64,000 nucleotides of DNA from Caccovicinus sp964425595 (GTDB lineage: Bacteria; Bacillota; Clostridia; Lachnospirales; Lachnospiraceae), in the NCBI GenBank assembly GCA_964425595.1, contig CAYRMW010000002.1:1-64000 (forward strand). The letters run 5' to 3'. This document shows positions 42,834 to 51,901 of this stretch, piece by piece. Each line of letters starts with the position of its first letter. Position 1 is the stretch's first letter. The notes under the pieces are model-generated. The model worked only from the letters and a program-made list of their open reading frames with translations, was not told where the DNA came from and searched no databases. The position numbers were made by a program, and so were the translations under genes.

Positions 42834-43542
42834 TGGGAAGATAGGGAAGCAGGATATCAAGGTTTGTGTTGACGATGAGTTCGGGCGGAAAGCAAAGCTC
42901 TTCCAGCAGGGCGAAGGCCCGGCTGTGGTTGCCTACGTCGCTTTCGATGTGGGCGTCGCTGTTGACGATGATGGAAACCTCTTCCTCCATGCACAGCTTC
43001 AGCATGATCCGGTAAGCGTCGGCCGCGCCGGCGGAGCGTTGGCTGCGTGGGTGAAGGGATGAGCTGTTTACCTCCAGAAGCTTGCGGTGCTTTTTCGCGC
43101 CCTTTACCAGGGCGGCATAATCGATGGGATAACGGGCGTCATCGGGATGGCCGATGATGTTGACGTAAGGATTGGCCAGCACATGCAGGTAGGCGCTGGT
43201 ATTTTCTTCGCAGGTGCCGGGGCGGATGCAGGGGGGATGAAGGCTGGCTATGGTATAGTCCAGATGCTTCAGAACGTCCTCATCCAGGTCGACGCGGCCC
43301 CGGGCGTCCATGATATTGAGTTCCGCGCCCATCAGGACCTTGACGCCGAAGACCTCGCGGGGGATCACCCGAAAGTTAAGGAAATAGAAGGAATGGGGGC
43401 CGCCCGGCATCATGGGCGCGTGATCGGAACAGCCATAGAGGGCAAGTCCCCTCTCTGCCGCGGCATGGATCATTTCGTAAAGGGAATTATAGGCATGGCC
43501 GCTGGCCAGCGTATGTGTGTGCAGATCCAGAAGATCGGTCAT
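42814..43542 (-). CDS. PHP-domain phosphoesterase, YcdX-like
   Basis: Trinuclear-metal phosphatase/phosphoesterase fold, 242 residues. Metal ligands are visible in LDLHTHTLASGHAY, GCSDHAPMM, MGAELNIMD, ASLHPP, NIIGHPDD and IVNSDAH. YcdX-type enzymes act on small phosphate esters; the natural substrate is not known. GGAGG precedes ATG 43542. It is transcribed alone, between its own promoter and terminator. Confidence 0.88.
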   Translation of the reverse strand: MTDLLDLHTHTLASGHAYNSLYEMIHAAAERGLALYGCSDHAPMMPGGPHSFYFLNFRVIPREVFGVKVLMGAELNIMDARGRVDLDEDVLKHLDYTIASLHPPCIRPGTCEENTSAYLHVLANPYVNIIGHPDDARYPIDYAALVKGAKKHRKLLEVNSSSLHPRSQRSAGAADAYRIMLKLCMEEEVSIIVNSDAHIESDVGNHSRAFALLEELCFPPELIVNTNLDILLPYLPRLERVL

Positions 43543-43608
43543 TATACTTCCTCCTTTTGTCGGTCAGGCCTGCCGCCGCGCGGGCGCCAGGGCAGTTCGT
43601 TTACGCTT

Positions 43609-43637
43609 AGTATAAAGTTTTCCCGGGAAAAAGTCCA
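43609..43637 (-). promoter_or_regulatory. Promoter of the PHP gene with a palindrome in the spacer
   Basis: On the minus strand, TGGACT (43637-43632) and TATACT (43614-43609) are 17 bp apart. The spacer contains a perfect 14-bp palindrome, TTTTCCCGGGAAAA (43618-43631), a candidate operator. Confidence 0.6.
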
Positions 43638-43819
43638 GTCCGGTCCGGAAAAACCTTCCTGCGCGGGCGGAAGGCGCGCGGGAGAAACAGGCAGGAAAAG
43701 AGCGCGGAAATGCCCGCTGTTTGGGCTTTTGTTTTACTCGGGATTGTGCTATGATAGAGAAAGTCGGGCGGCCGCGGACAGAGAAAGCAGCCGCAGTCAG
43801 AAAGGAAGGTGCGAAAGCG

Positions 43820-44758
43820 ATGAGCGACGAAACCAAAATGACAGAAGAGATGAATGCTTCGGATGAGCCCCGGGAGTCCATGGCGGACTATGAGGCGGAG
43901 CTGGAGGCTTCCTTTAAGAAGATACGGGAAGGCGATATCCTGACCGGTACGGCGATCAGCGTGGAAGACGACCGGGTGATCCTGGACCTGAAGTACTACG
44001 CGGAAGGCATCATTTCCAAAGAGGATCTGTCCAACGATCCGGACTTTAACCTGAAAGAGGAGATCCATCCGGGCGATGAGATCACCGCTACGGTAATCCG
44101 CCCGGATGACGGAGAAGGGAACATCGTCCTGTCCCGCAAGGCGGCAAATGACGTGCTTGCCTGGGGCAGGTTAAAGACTATGCTGGAGGAACGGACGGTC
44201 GTCCCGGTAAAGATCGCGGAGATCGTAAAGGGCGGCGCAGTGGCCTGGCTGGAGGGCATCCGCGGTTTTATCCCCGCGTCGAAACTGGCTGCCGGGTATG
44301 TGGAAGATTTAAATGAGTGGAATGGAAAGACCGTTGAGGTCACGGTGATCACGGCAGACGAGGAAAACAGGCGTCTGGTCCTTTCCGGCCGGGAGGTAGC
44401 CAGAGAGAAGCTGGCGGAGGAAAAGCGGCGAAGGGTAGCCCGCTGCCAGCCTGGCGCGATCGTGGAAGGTACGGTGGAAAGCCTTAAGGATTACGGCGCG
44501 TTTGTCACGCTGGAAAACGGCCTGACGGGCCTGCTCCACATTTCCCAGATCAGCAATCAGCGGATCAAGCATCCCGGTGTCGTTCTGAAGGAGGGTCAGA
44601 CTGTGAAGGTCAAGATCCTGTCCGCGGAAAACGGCAGGATCAGCCTGTCCATGAAAACGATCATGCCGGAGGATGAGCCGGAAGAAGTGTTCGACTACAA
44701 GGAAAACGGGGAGGCTACCACAGGCCTTGGCGCTCTGCTGAAAGGGCTGAAATTGTAA
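43820..44758 (+). CDS. Ribosomal protein S1-like RNA-binding protein (three S1 domains)
   Basis: Cytoplasmic RNA-binding protein of 312 residues. After an acidic N-terminal tail, three S1 (OB-fold) domains run at about residues 36-105, 120-190 and 208-277 (last with VESLKDYGAFVTLENGLTGLLHISQ). Firmicute S1-like proteins support mRNA binding and translation but are shorter than the six-domain enterobacterial S1. ATG 43820 has GGAAGG 11 nt upstream; the frame extends upstream without homology. An extended -10 (TGCTATGAT) is at 43747-43755. Confidence 0.88.
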   Translation: MSDETKMTEEMNASDEPRESMADYEAELEASFKKIREGDILTGTAISVEDDRVILDLKYYAEGIISKEDLSNDPDFNLKEEIHPGDEITATVIRPDDGEGNIVLSRKAANDVLAWGRLKTMLEERTVVPVKIAEIVKGGAVAWLEGIRGFIPASKLAAGYVEDLNEWNGKTVEVTVITADEENRRLVLSGREVAREKLAEEKRRRVARCQPGAIVEGTVESLKDYGAFVTLENGLTGLLHISQISNQRIKHPGVVLKEGQTVKVKILSAENGRISLSMKTIMPEDEPEEVFDYKENGEATTGLGALLKGLKL

Positions 44759-44773
44759 GAAGGAGAAATCAGA

Positions 44774-45436
44774 TTGGAAAATATCCTGAAGGATGCGGGT
44801 CAGGTGGATCAGTGGGAAGAAACGATGTTTCTTTACGAATCAGCGCTGAAGCAGATGACCATGAAGGCAAGGATGCTGAATGACGAATTTGTCTGCCGCT
44901 ACCGGTACAATCCCATTGAACATATCAAATCCAGGCTGAAGACGGCGGACAGCATCGTGCGCAAGCTGAAGCAGGACGGATATGAGGTGACTATCGAAAA
45001 CATGAATACCCGTCTCAGCGACATTGCCGGAGTCCGGATCATCTGCTCCTTTACCTCAGATATTTATCAGATCGCGGATGTGCTGGAACGGCAGGAGGAT
45101 GTGACGGTCCTTTATGTGAAGGATTATATCCGCCACCCCAAGCCGAACGGCTATAAAAGCTACCACATGGTGGTATCCGTGCCCGTGTATCTGACAGACG
45201 GACGGCGGGATGTGAAGGTGGAGGTGCAGATCCGGTCGGTAGCTATGGATTTCTGGGCCAGTCTGGAGCACAAGATCGCCTATAAATTCGAAGGCGACGC
45301 GCCGGAGGCGCTGCTGGGGGATCTGAAAGCCTGTGCCGATATAGTCGATATGCTGGACAACAGAATGTATTCGCTGAATAAAGCCATACTGGCCATTGCA
45401 GAGGAACGGAGGCAGGGCGGAGAACCGGCCTCCTGA
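44774..45436 (+). CDS. Small alarmone synthetase, RelQ/YjbM-like
   Basis: Single-domain (p)ppGpp synthetase that transfers pyrophosphate from ATP to GDP/GTP. The synthetase motifs are RLSDIAGVRIIC, YIRHPKPNGYKSYHMVV and VEVQIRSVAMDFWASLEHKIAYKF. It has no HD hydrolase or TGS/ACT domain and is 220 residues, the size of RelQ/RelP. Start is TTG 44774 with AAGGAG 9 nt upstream. It is 15 nt after the S1-domain gene, linking alarmone synthesis to translation genes. Confidence 0.92.
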   Translation: MENILKDAGQVDQWEETMFLYESALKQMTMKARMLNDEFVCRYRYNPIEHIKSRLKTADSIVRKLKQDGYEVTIENMNTRLSDIAGVRIICSFTSDIYQIADVLERQEDVTVLYVKDYIRHPKPNGYKSYHMVVSVPVYLTDGRRDVKVEVQIRSVAMDFWASLEHKIAYKFEGDAPEALLGDLKACADIVDMLDNRMYSLNKAILAIAEERRQGGEPAS

Positions 45437-45471
45437 TGCCCCGTGGAGCGGGGGAGGAAAGAGAGTGAGAA

Positions 45472-47262
45472 ATGGGACTGGTAAAAAAAACAGCGGGCGC
45501 TATCCGGGTGAACCTGGTGGATATCCTGGTCTTTGAGCTTCTTTACCGGTTACTGATCTTTCCGACCTATCTGTTTGCCATGGGGCAGGGGCTTCGGCTG
45601 ACGATGAAGGAGGCCGGGTTCAGCTACATTACGGAAGAAAATCTGCGCGCATTTCTCCTTCGTCCGGCTTCCCTGCTGTTTTTGGCCTTCCTTATCCTGG
45701 TGTGGCTGGCGGTGGCCGCGGTGGAGGCTGGGGCCCTCTTGACGGCCTTTGAGGCCGCTGCCTATTCCCGGCGGGTGTGTCCGTCGGAAATGCTGAGCGG
45801 CGGCCTGTGGAAAACGGCAGAAGAGCTGAAAAAACGGGATAAGCGTTTTTTTCTTCTGATCGGAGGCGGGAGCCTGCTGATCCAGGCGGTCCCGCTGCAT
45901 CTGCTGCTAAGCCGGATCAAGCCGGTGAATTTTGTGATGGAAGAGCTGTTTTCCCTGCGCGCAGGGAGATGGGCGGCTGGCCTTTTCCTGCTTTTCCTGC
46001 TTCTCTGGCTGGCGCCCCGGGCGTGCATCCTCCCGTATTCCCTGATCGAGCGGAGGATGTATGCGGACAGCCGCACGCGCAGTTTCGGCCTGTTTAGGAA
46101 ACGATGGAGACGGATGTTTCTGCTTTTTTTTATCGGGAACCTGGGCCTGGCGGCGGTGATGACGTTTGCGTGCATCGTGGGAGAGTTCCTTGTGGCAGCG
46201 GCGATCATGTTCCTGGTGCGGCAGCCGCTTCAGCTGGCGGCGCAGAGTCTGGCCTCCAGCCGGGTGGAGCTGGCGCTGCTTTTTGTCTACAGCATCCTGA
46301 CGGCAGTCCTTAACCTGGGGACCCTGACGGCCATTTATTACCAGGACGCGGAGAGCGTCAGAAAGCGGGAGGCGTATTTTTCGGGAAAGGAATGGCGGGA
46401 CGGCAGGCAGGCGGCAGTCCTTGGCGGTGTTCTGGCCGTGGCCGGGGCAGTGATCCTGGCGAATATGGCGGTCAATGGTTCGCGGCTGCGGGACGATGCC
46501 TTCCTGGAGATCCAGATCACGGCGCATCGGGGGAGTTCGACGTCGGCGCCGGAAAATACCATGGCGGCCGTGGTCATGGCAGTAGAAGAGATGGCGGACT
46601 TTGCCGAACTGGATGTACAGGAAAGTAAAGACGGCGTGCTGGTTTTATGCCATGATCTGAACCTGAGCCGGGTGGCGGGCGTGAACCGGAAGGTCGCGGA
46701 TCTGACGCTGGAGGAGCTTCAGAAGCTGGATGTAGGCTCTTACTTTTCCGAGGAATATGCCGGTGAACCGATCCCGCAGCTGAGCGAGGTGATGGAATAT
46801 GCCAAGGGAAAGATCAACCTGAACCTGGAACTGAAAAATACCGGCAGCGATACGGGCATGCCGGAGAAGGCGGCGGCGCTGATCATGGAAATGGAAATGG
46901 AAGAACAGTGTGTGATCACCTCCACCAGCATGGAATACCTTAAGCGGGTCAAGGCCGCAGCGCCGGATATCCGCACCGGCTATATCATTACGGCGGCCTA
47001 TGGAAATTATGTGGACGATGAAAATCTGGACTTTATCAGCATCCGCTCCAGCTTCGTGACCGAAGCGCTGGTGAGGCAGGCGCATGAGGCCGGCAAGGCG
47101 GTCCATGCGTGGACGGTGAACACAAAATCGGAGATGGAGGAGATGAAGCTGGCCGGTGTGGATAATATCATTACCGACTATCCCGTAATGGCCAGGGAGA
47201 TCTGCTACCGGGAAGAAGGAGCGGAAGGGCTTTTGGAGCGGCTGCGGCTGCTTCTGCAATGA
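45472..47262 (+). CDS. Membrane-bound glycerophosphodiester phosphodiesterase
   Basis: The first ~335 residues form about seven to eight transmembrane segments (membrane-GDPD domain). The C-terminal ~250 form a GDPD catalytic domain with ITAHRGSSTSAPENTM (His-Arg catalytic pair), FAELDVQESKDG and the second His in VLCHDLNLSRVAG. It probably splits glycerophosphodiesters, or lipids/teichoic-acid-related substrates, at the outer face. At 596 residues it matches the YhdW/GlpQ2-type membrane variants. It follows the alarmone synthetase by 35 nt. Confidence 0.9.
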   Translation: MGLVKKTAGAIRVNLVDILVFELLYRLLIFPTYLFAMGQGLRLTMKEAGFSYITEENLRAFLLRPASLLFLAFLILVWLAVAAVEAGALLTAFEAAAYSRRVCPSEMLSGGLWKTAEELKKRDKRFFLLIGGGSLLIQAVPLHLLLSRIKPVNFVMEELFSLRAGRWAAGLFLLFLLLWLAPRACILPYSLIERRMYADSRTRSFGLFRKRWRRMFLLFFIGNLGLAAVMTFACIVGEFLVAAAIMFLVRQPLQLAAQSLASSRVELALLFVYSILTAVLNLGTLTAIYYQDAESVRKREAYFSGKEWRDGRQAAVLGGVLAVAGAVILANMAVNGSRLRDDAFLEIQITAHRGSSTSAPENTMAAVVMAVEEMADFAELDVQESKDGVLVLCHDLNLSRVAGVNRKVADLTLEELQKLDVGSYFSEEYAGEPIPQLSEVMEYAKGKINLNLELKNTGSDTGMPEKAAALIMEMEMEEQCVITSTSMEYLKRVKAAAPDIRTGYIITAAYGNYVDDENLDFISIRSSFVTEALVRQAHEAGKAVHAWTVNTKSEMEEMKLAGVDNIITDYPVMAREICYREEGAEGLLERLRLLLQ

Positions 47263-47301
47263 ACGGCCGCGCCGGAAGGTGAGGGCCGGAAAAGAAGGGC
47301 C

Positions 47302-47358
47302 GGGGCCGCGCCGGAGGATCGGGGCCGCGCAGGAGGATTTGGGCTACGCAGGAGGACC
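47302..47358 (+). repeat. Three degenerate 18-20-bp tandem units in an intergenic region
   Basis: Units at 47302-47320, 47321-47340 and 47341-47358 share GGGCnrCGCmGGAGGA. They lie between the GDPD and dtd genes and repeat a Shine-Dalgarno-like GGAGGA three times without a start codon nearby. Confidence 0.7.
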
Positions 47359-47399
47359 GGGAGCCGGGGCAGGAAAAACAAGGAGAAAAGAGGAGAATT

Positions 47400-47858
47400 A
47401 TGCGGGTTGTACTGCAGCGGGTGCGGGAAGCATCGGTATCGGTAGGGGGCGAGGAGATCGGCAGGATCGGAAGGGGATTTCTTCTGCTGGTCGGCATCTC
47501 CCATGAGGACGATGAAAAGATCGCGGATCGGATGGCGGACAAGATCTGCCGGCTGCGGATCTTTGAAGACGAACAGGGAAAGACAAATCTTTCCCTGGCG
47601 GATGTGGGCGGGGAAGTACTGGTCGTCAGCCAGTTTACCCTGTACGCGGATTGCCGGAAGGGGAACCGGCCCGGTTTTACGAATGCGGGCGACCCTGAAC
47701 GGGCCTGCGCCCTGTATGAGCGGATGATTGCCGCGTTTCAGGAGCGGGTGAAAAAGACCGCCCATGGGCAGTTTGGGGCCGATATGAAGGTCTCTCTGGT
47801 CAATGACGGACCGTTTACCCTGTCCCTGGACAGCAGTCAGCTGTTTCCGGTGAAATAG
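47400..47858 (+). CDS. dtd: D-aminoacyl-tRNA deacylase
   Basis: Hydrolyses D-aminoacyl-tRNAs (and glycyl-tRNA-Ala), protecting translation. MRVVLQRVREASVSV at the N terminus, LVVSQFTLYADCRKGNRPGF and the C-terminal cross-subunit NDGPFTLSLDS (GP-cisPro-like motif reads DGPFT) are diagnostic. It is 152 residues, full length. AGGAG precedes ATG 47400. Confidence 0.96.
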   Translation: MRVVLQRVREASVSVGGEEIGRIGRGFLLLVGISHEDDEKIADRMADKICRLRIFEDEQGKTNLSLADVGGEVLVVSQFTLYADCRKGNRPGFTNAGDPERACALYERMIAAFQERVKKTAHGQFGADMKVSLVNDGPFTLSLDSSQLFPVK

Positions 47859-47897
47859 AAAAGAGAGCAGAATGATGCAGAAACGGAGGATATGAGG

Positions 47898-49292
47898 ATG
47901 GCAAAGAAAACAAAAGGCCAGGAACTGGCGGAAAAGCTGACCTGGAGCGCGCCGAATATCGGCAGGGAAGCGCCAAAGCAGGTAGAGAAAGCGCGGAAGT
48001 TCTGCGAGGGCTATAAAGCATTTCTGGACGCGGGAAAGACGGAGCGGGAATGTGTGCGCTACGCTCTAGACCTCCTGAAGCAGAGAGGATACCGTCCTTT
48101 TGAAGCCGGCGCGTCGTATCGGGCCGGTGATAAGGTATATTATGTGAACAGAGGAAAGGCGCTCATTGTCACGACCTTCGGGCGGCTGCCGCTGGAAGAG
48201 GGGTTGCGCATCAACGGCGCCCACATCGATTCGCCAAGGCTGGATCTGAAGCCGAATCCGCTGTACGAAAAGGAGGAGATGGCGTATTTTAAGACCCATT
48301 ACTACGGGGGCATCCGCAAGTACCAGTGGGGGACCATTCCGTTAGCCATGCATGGCGTGGTGATGAAGAAAAACGGCGAGATGGTGGAGATCTGCATCGG
48401 CGAGAAGGAAGGCGATCCGGTATTCTGCATCACGGATCTGCTTCCGCACCTGTCGGCAAAGCAGAATGAGCGTCCCCTGCGGGAGGGCTTAAAGGGCGAA
48501 GAGCTGAACATCGTCGTCGGTTCCCTGCCGTACCAGGATGACCAGGTGAAAGAACCGGTGAAGCTTCTGGCCCTGGAGCTGTTAAACGAGCAGTACGGCA
48601 TCACCGAGGCGGATTTCTGCAGGGCGGAGATCGAGATGGTGCCGTCGCAGAAGGCCTGTGATGTGGGCCTGGACCGCAGCCTGATCGGCGCTTATGGCCA
48701 GGATGACCGGGTGTGCGCCTACACGGCGCTGATGGCGGATATCGATACGGAGGTGCCGGAGCATACTACGGTAACGATCCTTACGGACAAGGAGGAGATC
48801 GGTTCGGAAGGGAATACCGGACTGGCGTCAAGCTATGTTCTGCATTATCTTGAAGAACTGGCGGATCAGGCGGGGGTCCCGGTACGGCGGATCCTGAAGC
48901 GATCCATCTGCCTTTCTTCCGATGTCAACGCGGCTTATGACCCCAATTTCCCGGATGTTTATGAAAGCAGGAATTCTTCCTATGTCAACAAGGGCTGTGT
49001 CCTGACCAAGTACACCGGAGCCAGAGGAAAGTCCGGATCGAATGACGCCGGCGCGGAGCTGATGGGGAAGGTGATCGGCATCCTGGAAGCAGAAGGCGTC
49101 TACTGGCAGGCCGGGGAGCTGGGCAAGGTAGACGAAGGCGGCGGCGGGACCATCGCCAAATTTGTGGCGGCCATGGATGTCGATACCGTGGATCTTGGCG
49201 TCCCGATCCTGTCGATGCATGCGCCCTTTGAACTCGCGTCCAAGCTGGATGTATGGAATACCTACAAGGCTTTCCGGGCATTTTACAAATAA
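47898..49292 (+). CDS. M18-family aminopeptidase
   Basis: Cytoplasmic zinc aminopeptidase, 464 residues. INGAHIDSPRLDLK gives the first metal His/Asp, DKEEIGSEGNTG the catalytic/metal Glu pair, SSDVNAAYDPNF the next Asp and the terminal SMHAPFELASK the last His. ATG 47898 is preferred over ATG 47892, because GGAGG (47885-47889) is 8 nt from the former but only 2 nt from the latter. It follows dtd closely and may share its transcript. Confidence 0.94.
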   Translation: MAKKTKGQELAEKLTWSAPNIGREAPKQVEKARKFCEGYKAFLDAGKTERECVRYALDLLKQRGYRPFEAGASYRAGDKVYYVNRGKALIVTTFGRLPLEEGLRINGAHIDSPRLDLKPNPLYEKEEMAYFKTHYYGGIRKYQWGTIPLAMHGVVMKKNGEMVEICIGEKEGDPVFCITDLLPHLSAKQNERPLREGLKGEELNIVVGSLPYQDDQVKEPVKLLALELLNEQYGITEADFCRAEIEMVPSQKACDVGLDRSLIGAYGQDDRVCAYTALMADIDTEVPEHTTVTILTDKEEIGSEGNTGLASSYVLHYLEELADQAGVPVRRILKRSICLSSDVNAAYDPNFPDVYESRNSSYVNKGCVLTKYTGARGKSGSNDAGAELMGKVIGILEAEGVYWQAGELGKVDEGGGGTIAKFVAAMDVDTVDLGVPILSMHAPFELASKLDVWNTYKAFRAFYK

Positions 49293-49345
49293 CCGCCCTT
49301 CCTGCAGCGCAGGGCGAAAGGATGAAAGAAAAGGATTTGTGTATT

Positions 49346-50422
49346 ATGAAAAAAAAGATTGCAGCATTATGTTTGTGTGCCATGTTTGCCGTTGCGTTTG
49401 CCTCCGGCTGCGGGAAAAGCAGCAGCCAGGAGACGTCTTCCCAGGATCAGTCGGACAGTCAGTCGGACATCCCGAAGGGAACGGTCACGCTGGGAAACTA
49501 TATCGGCCTTGAAATCACCGAACCAAGCAACGAGGTGACAGACGAGGATGTGGAGACACAGATCAATTACACCCTCAGCGTCAATCCCACCCTGGTCGAG
49601 GTGACCGACCGGCCTGCCCAGGACGGCGATGTGGTAAACATTGATTATGTAGGCCTGAAGGATGGGGTGGCGTTCGACGGAGGCTCTGCGCAGGGCTATG
49701 ATCTGACGCTGGGGTCCGGGACCTTTATCGACGGTTTTGAGGACGGCCTGATCGGCGCCAATGTGGGCGATGAGGTCAGCCTGGATCTGACCTTCCCGGA
49801 AAATTACGGCAATTCGGAGCTGGCAGGGCAGGATGTGGTTTTTGAGGTTACGGTAAATGCCATCCAGGAGCAGCAGGATGCCGTCCTGAACGACGAGTTT
49901 GTCCAGAGGGTGTCAGGCACCTGTAAGACCGTAGAGGAGTACCGCGAAGAAGTGCGTCTGTATCTGGAGGAGCTTGCCGAGCAGAGTGCCAAAAACCAGA
50001 TGCAGGATGAGGCCATTGATCTGGTCATTGCGGACAGCACCTTCGAAGGGCTGGATGAGCAGGTCGAGGCGGAATTCAACACGCAGCTGGAACAGATGAC
50101 CGCCGCGCTGGAGCAGAGCGGGTTTACCCTGGCGGATTATGTCGCGATGTACGGCATGGAGGAAGACGACTTTAAGGAATATATGCGCTCCAGCATCGAA
50201 AGCAGTACCCGGATCAATCTGGTCTGCGAGGCGATCGCCGAGAAGGAAGGTCTTCAGGTGGAGGATGAGGACCGTCTGGAAGTGGCCAGGTTGTATAATC
50301 TGGACAGCCCGGATGAGCTGGTGGACGCCTATGGCCAGGAGGCGGTCGATGAGGCCGCAAGGAACGTCAAGGTGATGAACTTCCTGCTGGATAACGCGGT
50401 GATCACGCCGGAGGAGACGTAA
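49346..50422 (+). CDS. Secreted trigger-factor-like FKBP lipoprotein
   Basis: A signal peptide with lipobox FASGC (Cys22) is followed by an N-terminal segment, a FKBP-type prolyl isomerase domain (about 85-170: DGDVVNIDYVGLKDGVAFDGG, FIDGFEDGLIGANVGDEVSLDLTFPENYG) and a helical trigger-factor C-terminal-like region (about 180-350). Trigger factor is normally a cytoplasmic, ribosome-bound chaperone; the lipobox and missing ribosome-binding domain point to a surface foldase, comparable in role to PrsA. ATG 49346 is chosen for the signal peptide; the open frame reaches 49253 within the previous gene. Confidence 0.88.
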   Translation: MKKKIAALCLCAMFAVAFASGCGKSSSQETSSQDQSDSQSDIPKGTVTLGNYIGLEITEPSNEVTDEDVETQINYTLSVNPTLVEVTDRPAQDGDVVNIDYVGLKDGVAFDGGSAQGYDLTLGSGTFIDGFEDGLIGANVGDEVSLDLTFPENYGNSELAGQDVVFEVTVNAIQEQQDAVLNDEFVQRVSGTCKTVEEYREEVRLYLEELAEQSAKNQMQDEAIDLVIADSTFEGLDEQVEAEFNTQLEQMTAALEQSGFTLADYVAMYGMEEDDFKEYMRSSIESSTRINLVCEAIAEKEGLQVEDEDRLEVARLYNLDSPDELVDAYGQEAVDEAARNVKVMNFLLDNAVITPEET

Positions 50423-50520
50423 GCGGCGAGACAAAGAAACCGCCTAGACGGCGGCGCGGGCAGGCATGACGGAAAAAGGATACGGCACAATGGACACAGG
50501 GGAATGGAACGGAGGATGGC

Positions 50521-51114
50521 ATGAGAGAGCTGAAGGAGAGGATCCGCAGAGACGGGAAGATCAAGGCGGGCAATGTGCTGAAGGTAGACAGTTTTTTGAA
50601 TCATCAGATGGATATCAAACTATTCGAAGCGATCGGACGGGAGTTTAAGCGCCGCTTTGCGGATCAGGAGGTGACCAAGATCCTCACCATCGAGGCTTCC
50701 GGGATCGGCATTGCCTGTGTGGCAGCCCAGAGCTTTCAGGTTCCGGTGGTGTTTGCCAAAAAGACCGAGACAAAGAACATTGCCGGTGAGGTCTACACTA
50801 CGAAGGTGGAATCCTATACGCACGGAAGGGTCTATGACATCATTGTATCGAAGGAATTCCTGGGCAAAGGAGATAAGGTCCTTCTGATCGACGATTTTCT
50901 GGCTAATGGAAAGGCTCTGGAGGGACTGGCCAGGATCGTGAAGGAGTCCGGAGCGGAGCTGATCGGCGCCGGTATTGTGATCGAGAAGGGCTTTCAGGTA
51001 GGCGGAGATATGCTCCGGGACCAGGGACTCCGGGTGGAATCCCTGGCGATCGTAGACAGCATGGATGAAAAGACAGGAACCATCGTGTTCCGGGGGGATG
51101 ACGATGAGCGGTAA
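50521..51114 (+). CDS. xpt: Xanthine phosphoribosyltransferase
   Basis: Salvages xanthine to XMP using PRPP. The N terminus (MRELKERIRRDGKIKAGNVLKVDSFLNHQMD), EASGIGIACVAA and the PRPP-binding VLLIDDFLANGKALEGL are diagnostic; 197 residues is the normal length. GGAGG lies directly upstream of ATG 50521. No purine riboswitch consensus is seen in the 98-nt gap before it, unlike the xpt of many Firmicutes. Confidence 0.94.
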   Translation: MRELKERIRRDGKIKAGNVLKVDSFLNHQMDIKLFEAIGREFKRRFADQEVTKILTIEASGIGIACVAAQSFQVPVVFAKKTETKNIAGEVYTTKVESYTHGRVYDIIVSKEFLGKGDKVLLIDDFLANGKALEGLARIVKESGAELIGAGIVIEKGFQVGGDMLRDQGLRVESLAIVDSMDEKTGTIVFRGDDDER

Positions 51115-51175
51115 ACGGGCGCTGTTTTTTTGACGTGGACGGCACTCTTCCGGATGAACATACCGGAAGGGTGCC
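51104..51175. terminator. Hairpins between converging xpt and response regulator genes
   Basis: A short AGCG/CGCT hairpin followed by seven T (to about 51132) could end xpt. A stronger 13-bp stem (51141-51153 with 51163-51175) has no T-run and may serve the converging two-component operon. Confidence 0.5.
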
Positions 51176-51211
51176 GATCTGATGTTTCATGAGGTATTAT
51201 CTGCCGGGAAA

Positions 51212-51901
51212 TTACACCTTGAAGCGGTAGCCCACACCCCAGATGGTTTCAATGTACTGCGGCTTGGCGGTGTTAAATTCAATCTTCTCGCGGATCTTCT
51301 TGATATGCACGGTCACCGTGGCGATATCGCCGACGGATTCCATATCCCAGATCCTGGAAAACAGCTCCTCCTTGGTGAAGACATGATTCGGATTTTGTGC
51401 CAGGAAGGTCAGCAGATCAAATTCTTTGGTGGTAAACGTCTTTTCTTCTCCGTTTACCCATACACGTCTGGCGGTCTTATCGATCTTAAGGCCGCGGATT
51501 TCGATCACATCATTGGCCGGCATGCCGCTCTTGATCAGGCGTTCATATCGGGCCAGGTGCGCCTTGACCCGGGCGACCAGCTCGCTGGGGCTGAAGGGCT
51601 TGGTAATGTAGTCGTCGGCTCCCAGGCCCAGCCCGCGGATCTTATCGATATCCTCTTTTTTGGCCGAGACCAAGATCACCGGAGTATTCTTGACTCTCCG
51701 GATCGCGCGGCAGATCTCGAAACCGTCCGTACCCGGAAGCATCAGATCCAGGATAAACAGGTCGAAATCTTCTTTCAGCGAACGCTCCCGTCCTACGGTT
51801 CCGTCATTCTCGATCTCTACCTCAAATCCGCTCAGTTCCAGGTAATCCTTCTCCAATTCGGCGATCGCCTCTTCATCTTCGATAATGAGAATCCTGCTCA
51901 T
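51212..51901 (-). CDS. OmpR-family response regulator
   Basis: Receiver domain (Asp phospho-acceptor in DLFILDLMLPGTDG, about residue 54; switch Lys in DYITKPF) followed by an OmpR/PhoB winged-helix DNA-binding domain (TTKEFDLLTFLAQNPNHVFTKEELF to the terminal TIWGVGYRFK). It overlaps the upstream kinase gene by an ATGA (51901-51898), so it is translationally coupled to it. Target genes are unknown; no transporter or wall gene is in the same operon. Confidence 0.95.
   Translation of the reverse strand: MSRILIIEDEEAIAELEKDYLELSGFEVEIENDGTVGRERSLKEDFDLFILDLMLPGTDGFEICRAIRRVKNTPVILVSAKKEDIDKIRGLGLGADDYITKPFSPSELVARVKAHLARYERLIKSGMPANDVIEIRGLKIDKTARRVWVNGEEKTFTTKEFDLLTFLAQNPNHVFTKEELFSRIWDMESVGDIATVTVHIKKIREKIEFNTAKPQYIETIWGVGYRFKV

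Noticed and set aside
50423..50520. Purine riboswitch upstream of xpt
   Set aside because: The 98-nt gap lacks the conserved loop sequences of the purine aptamer.
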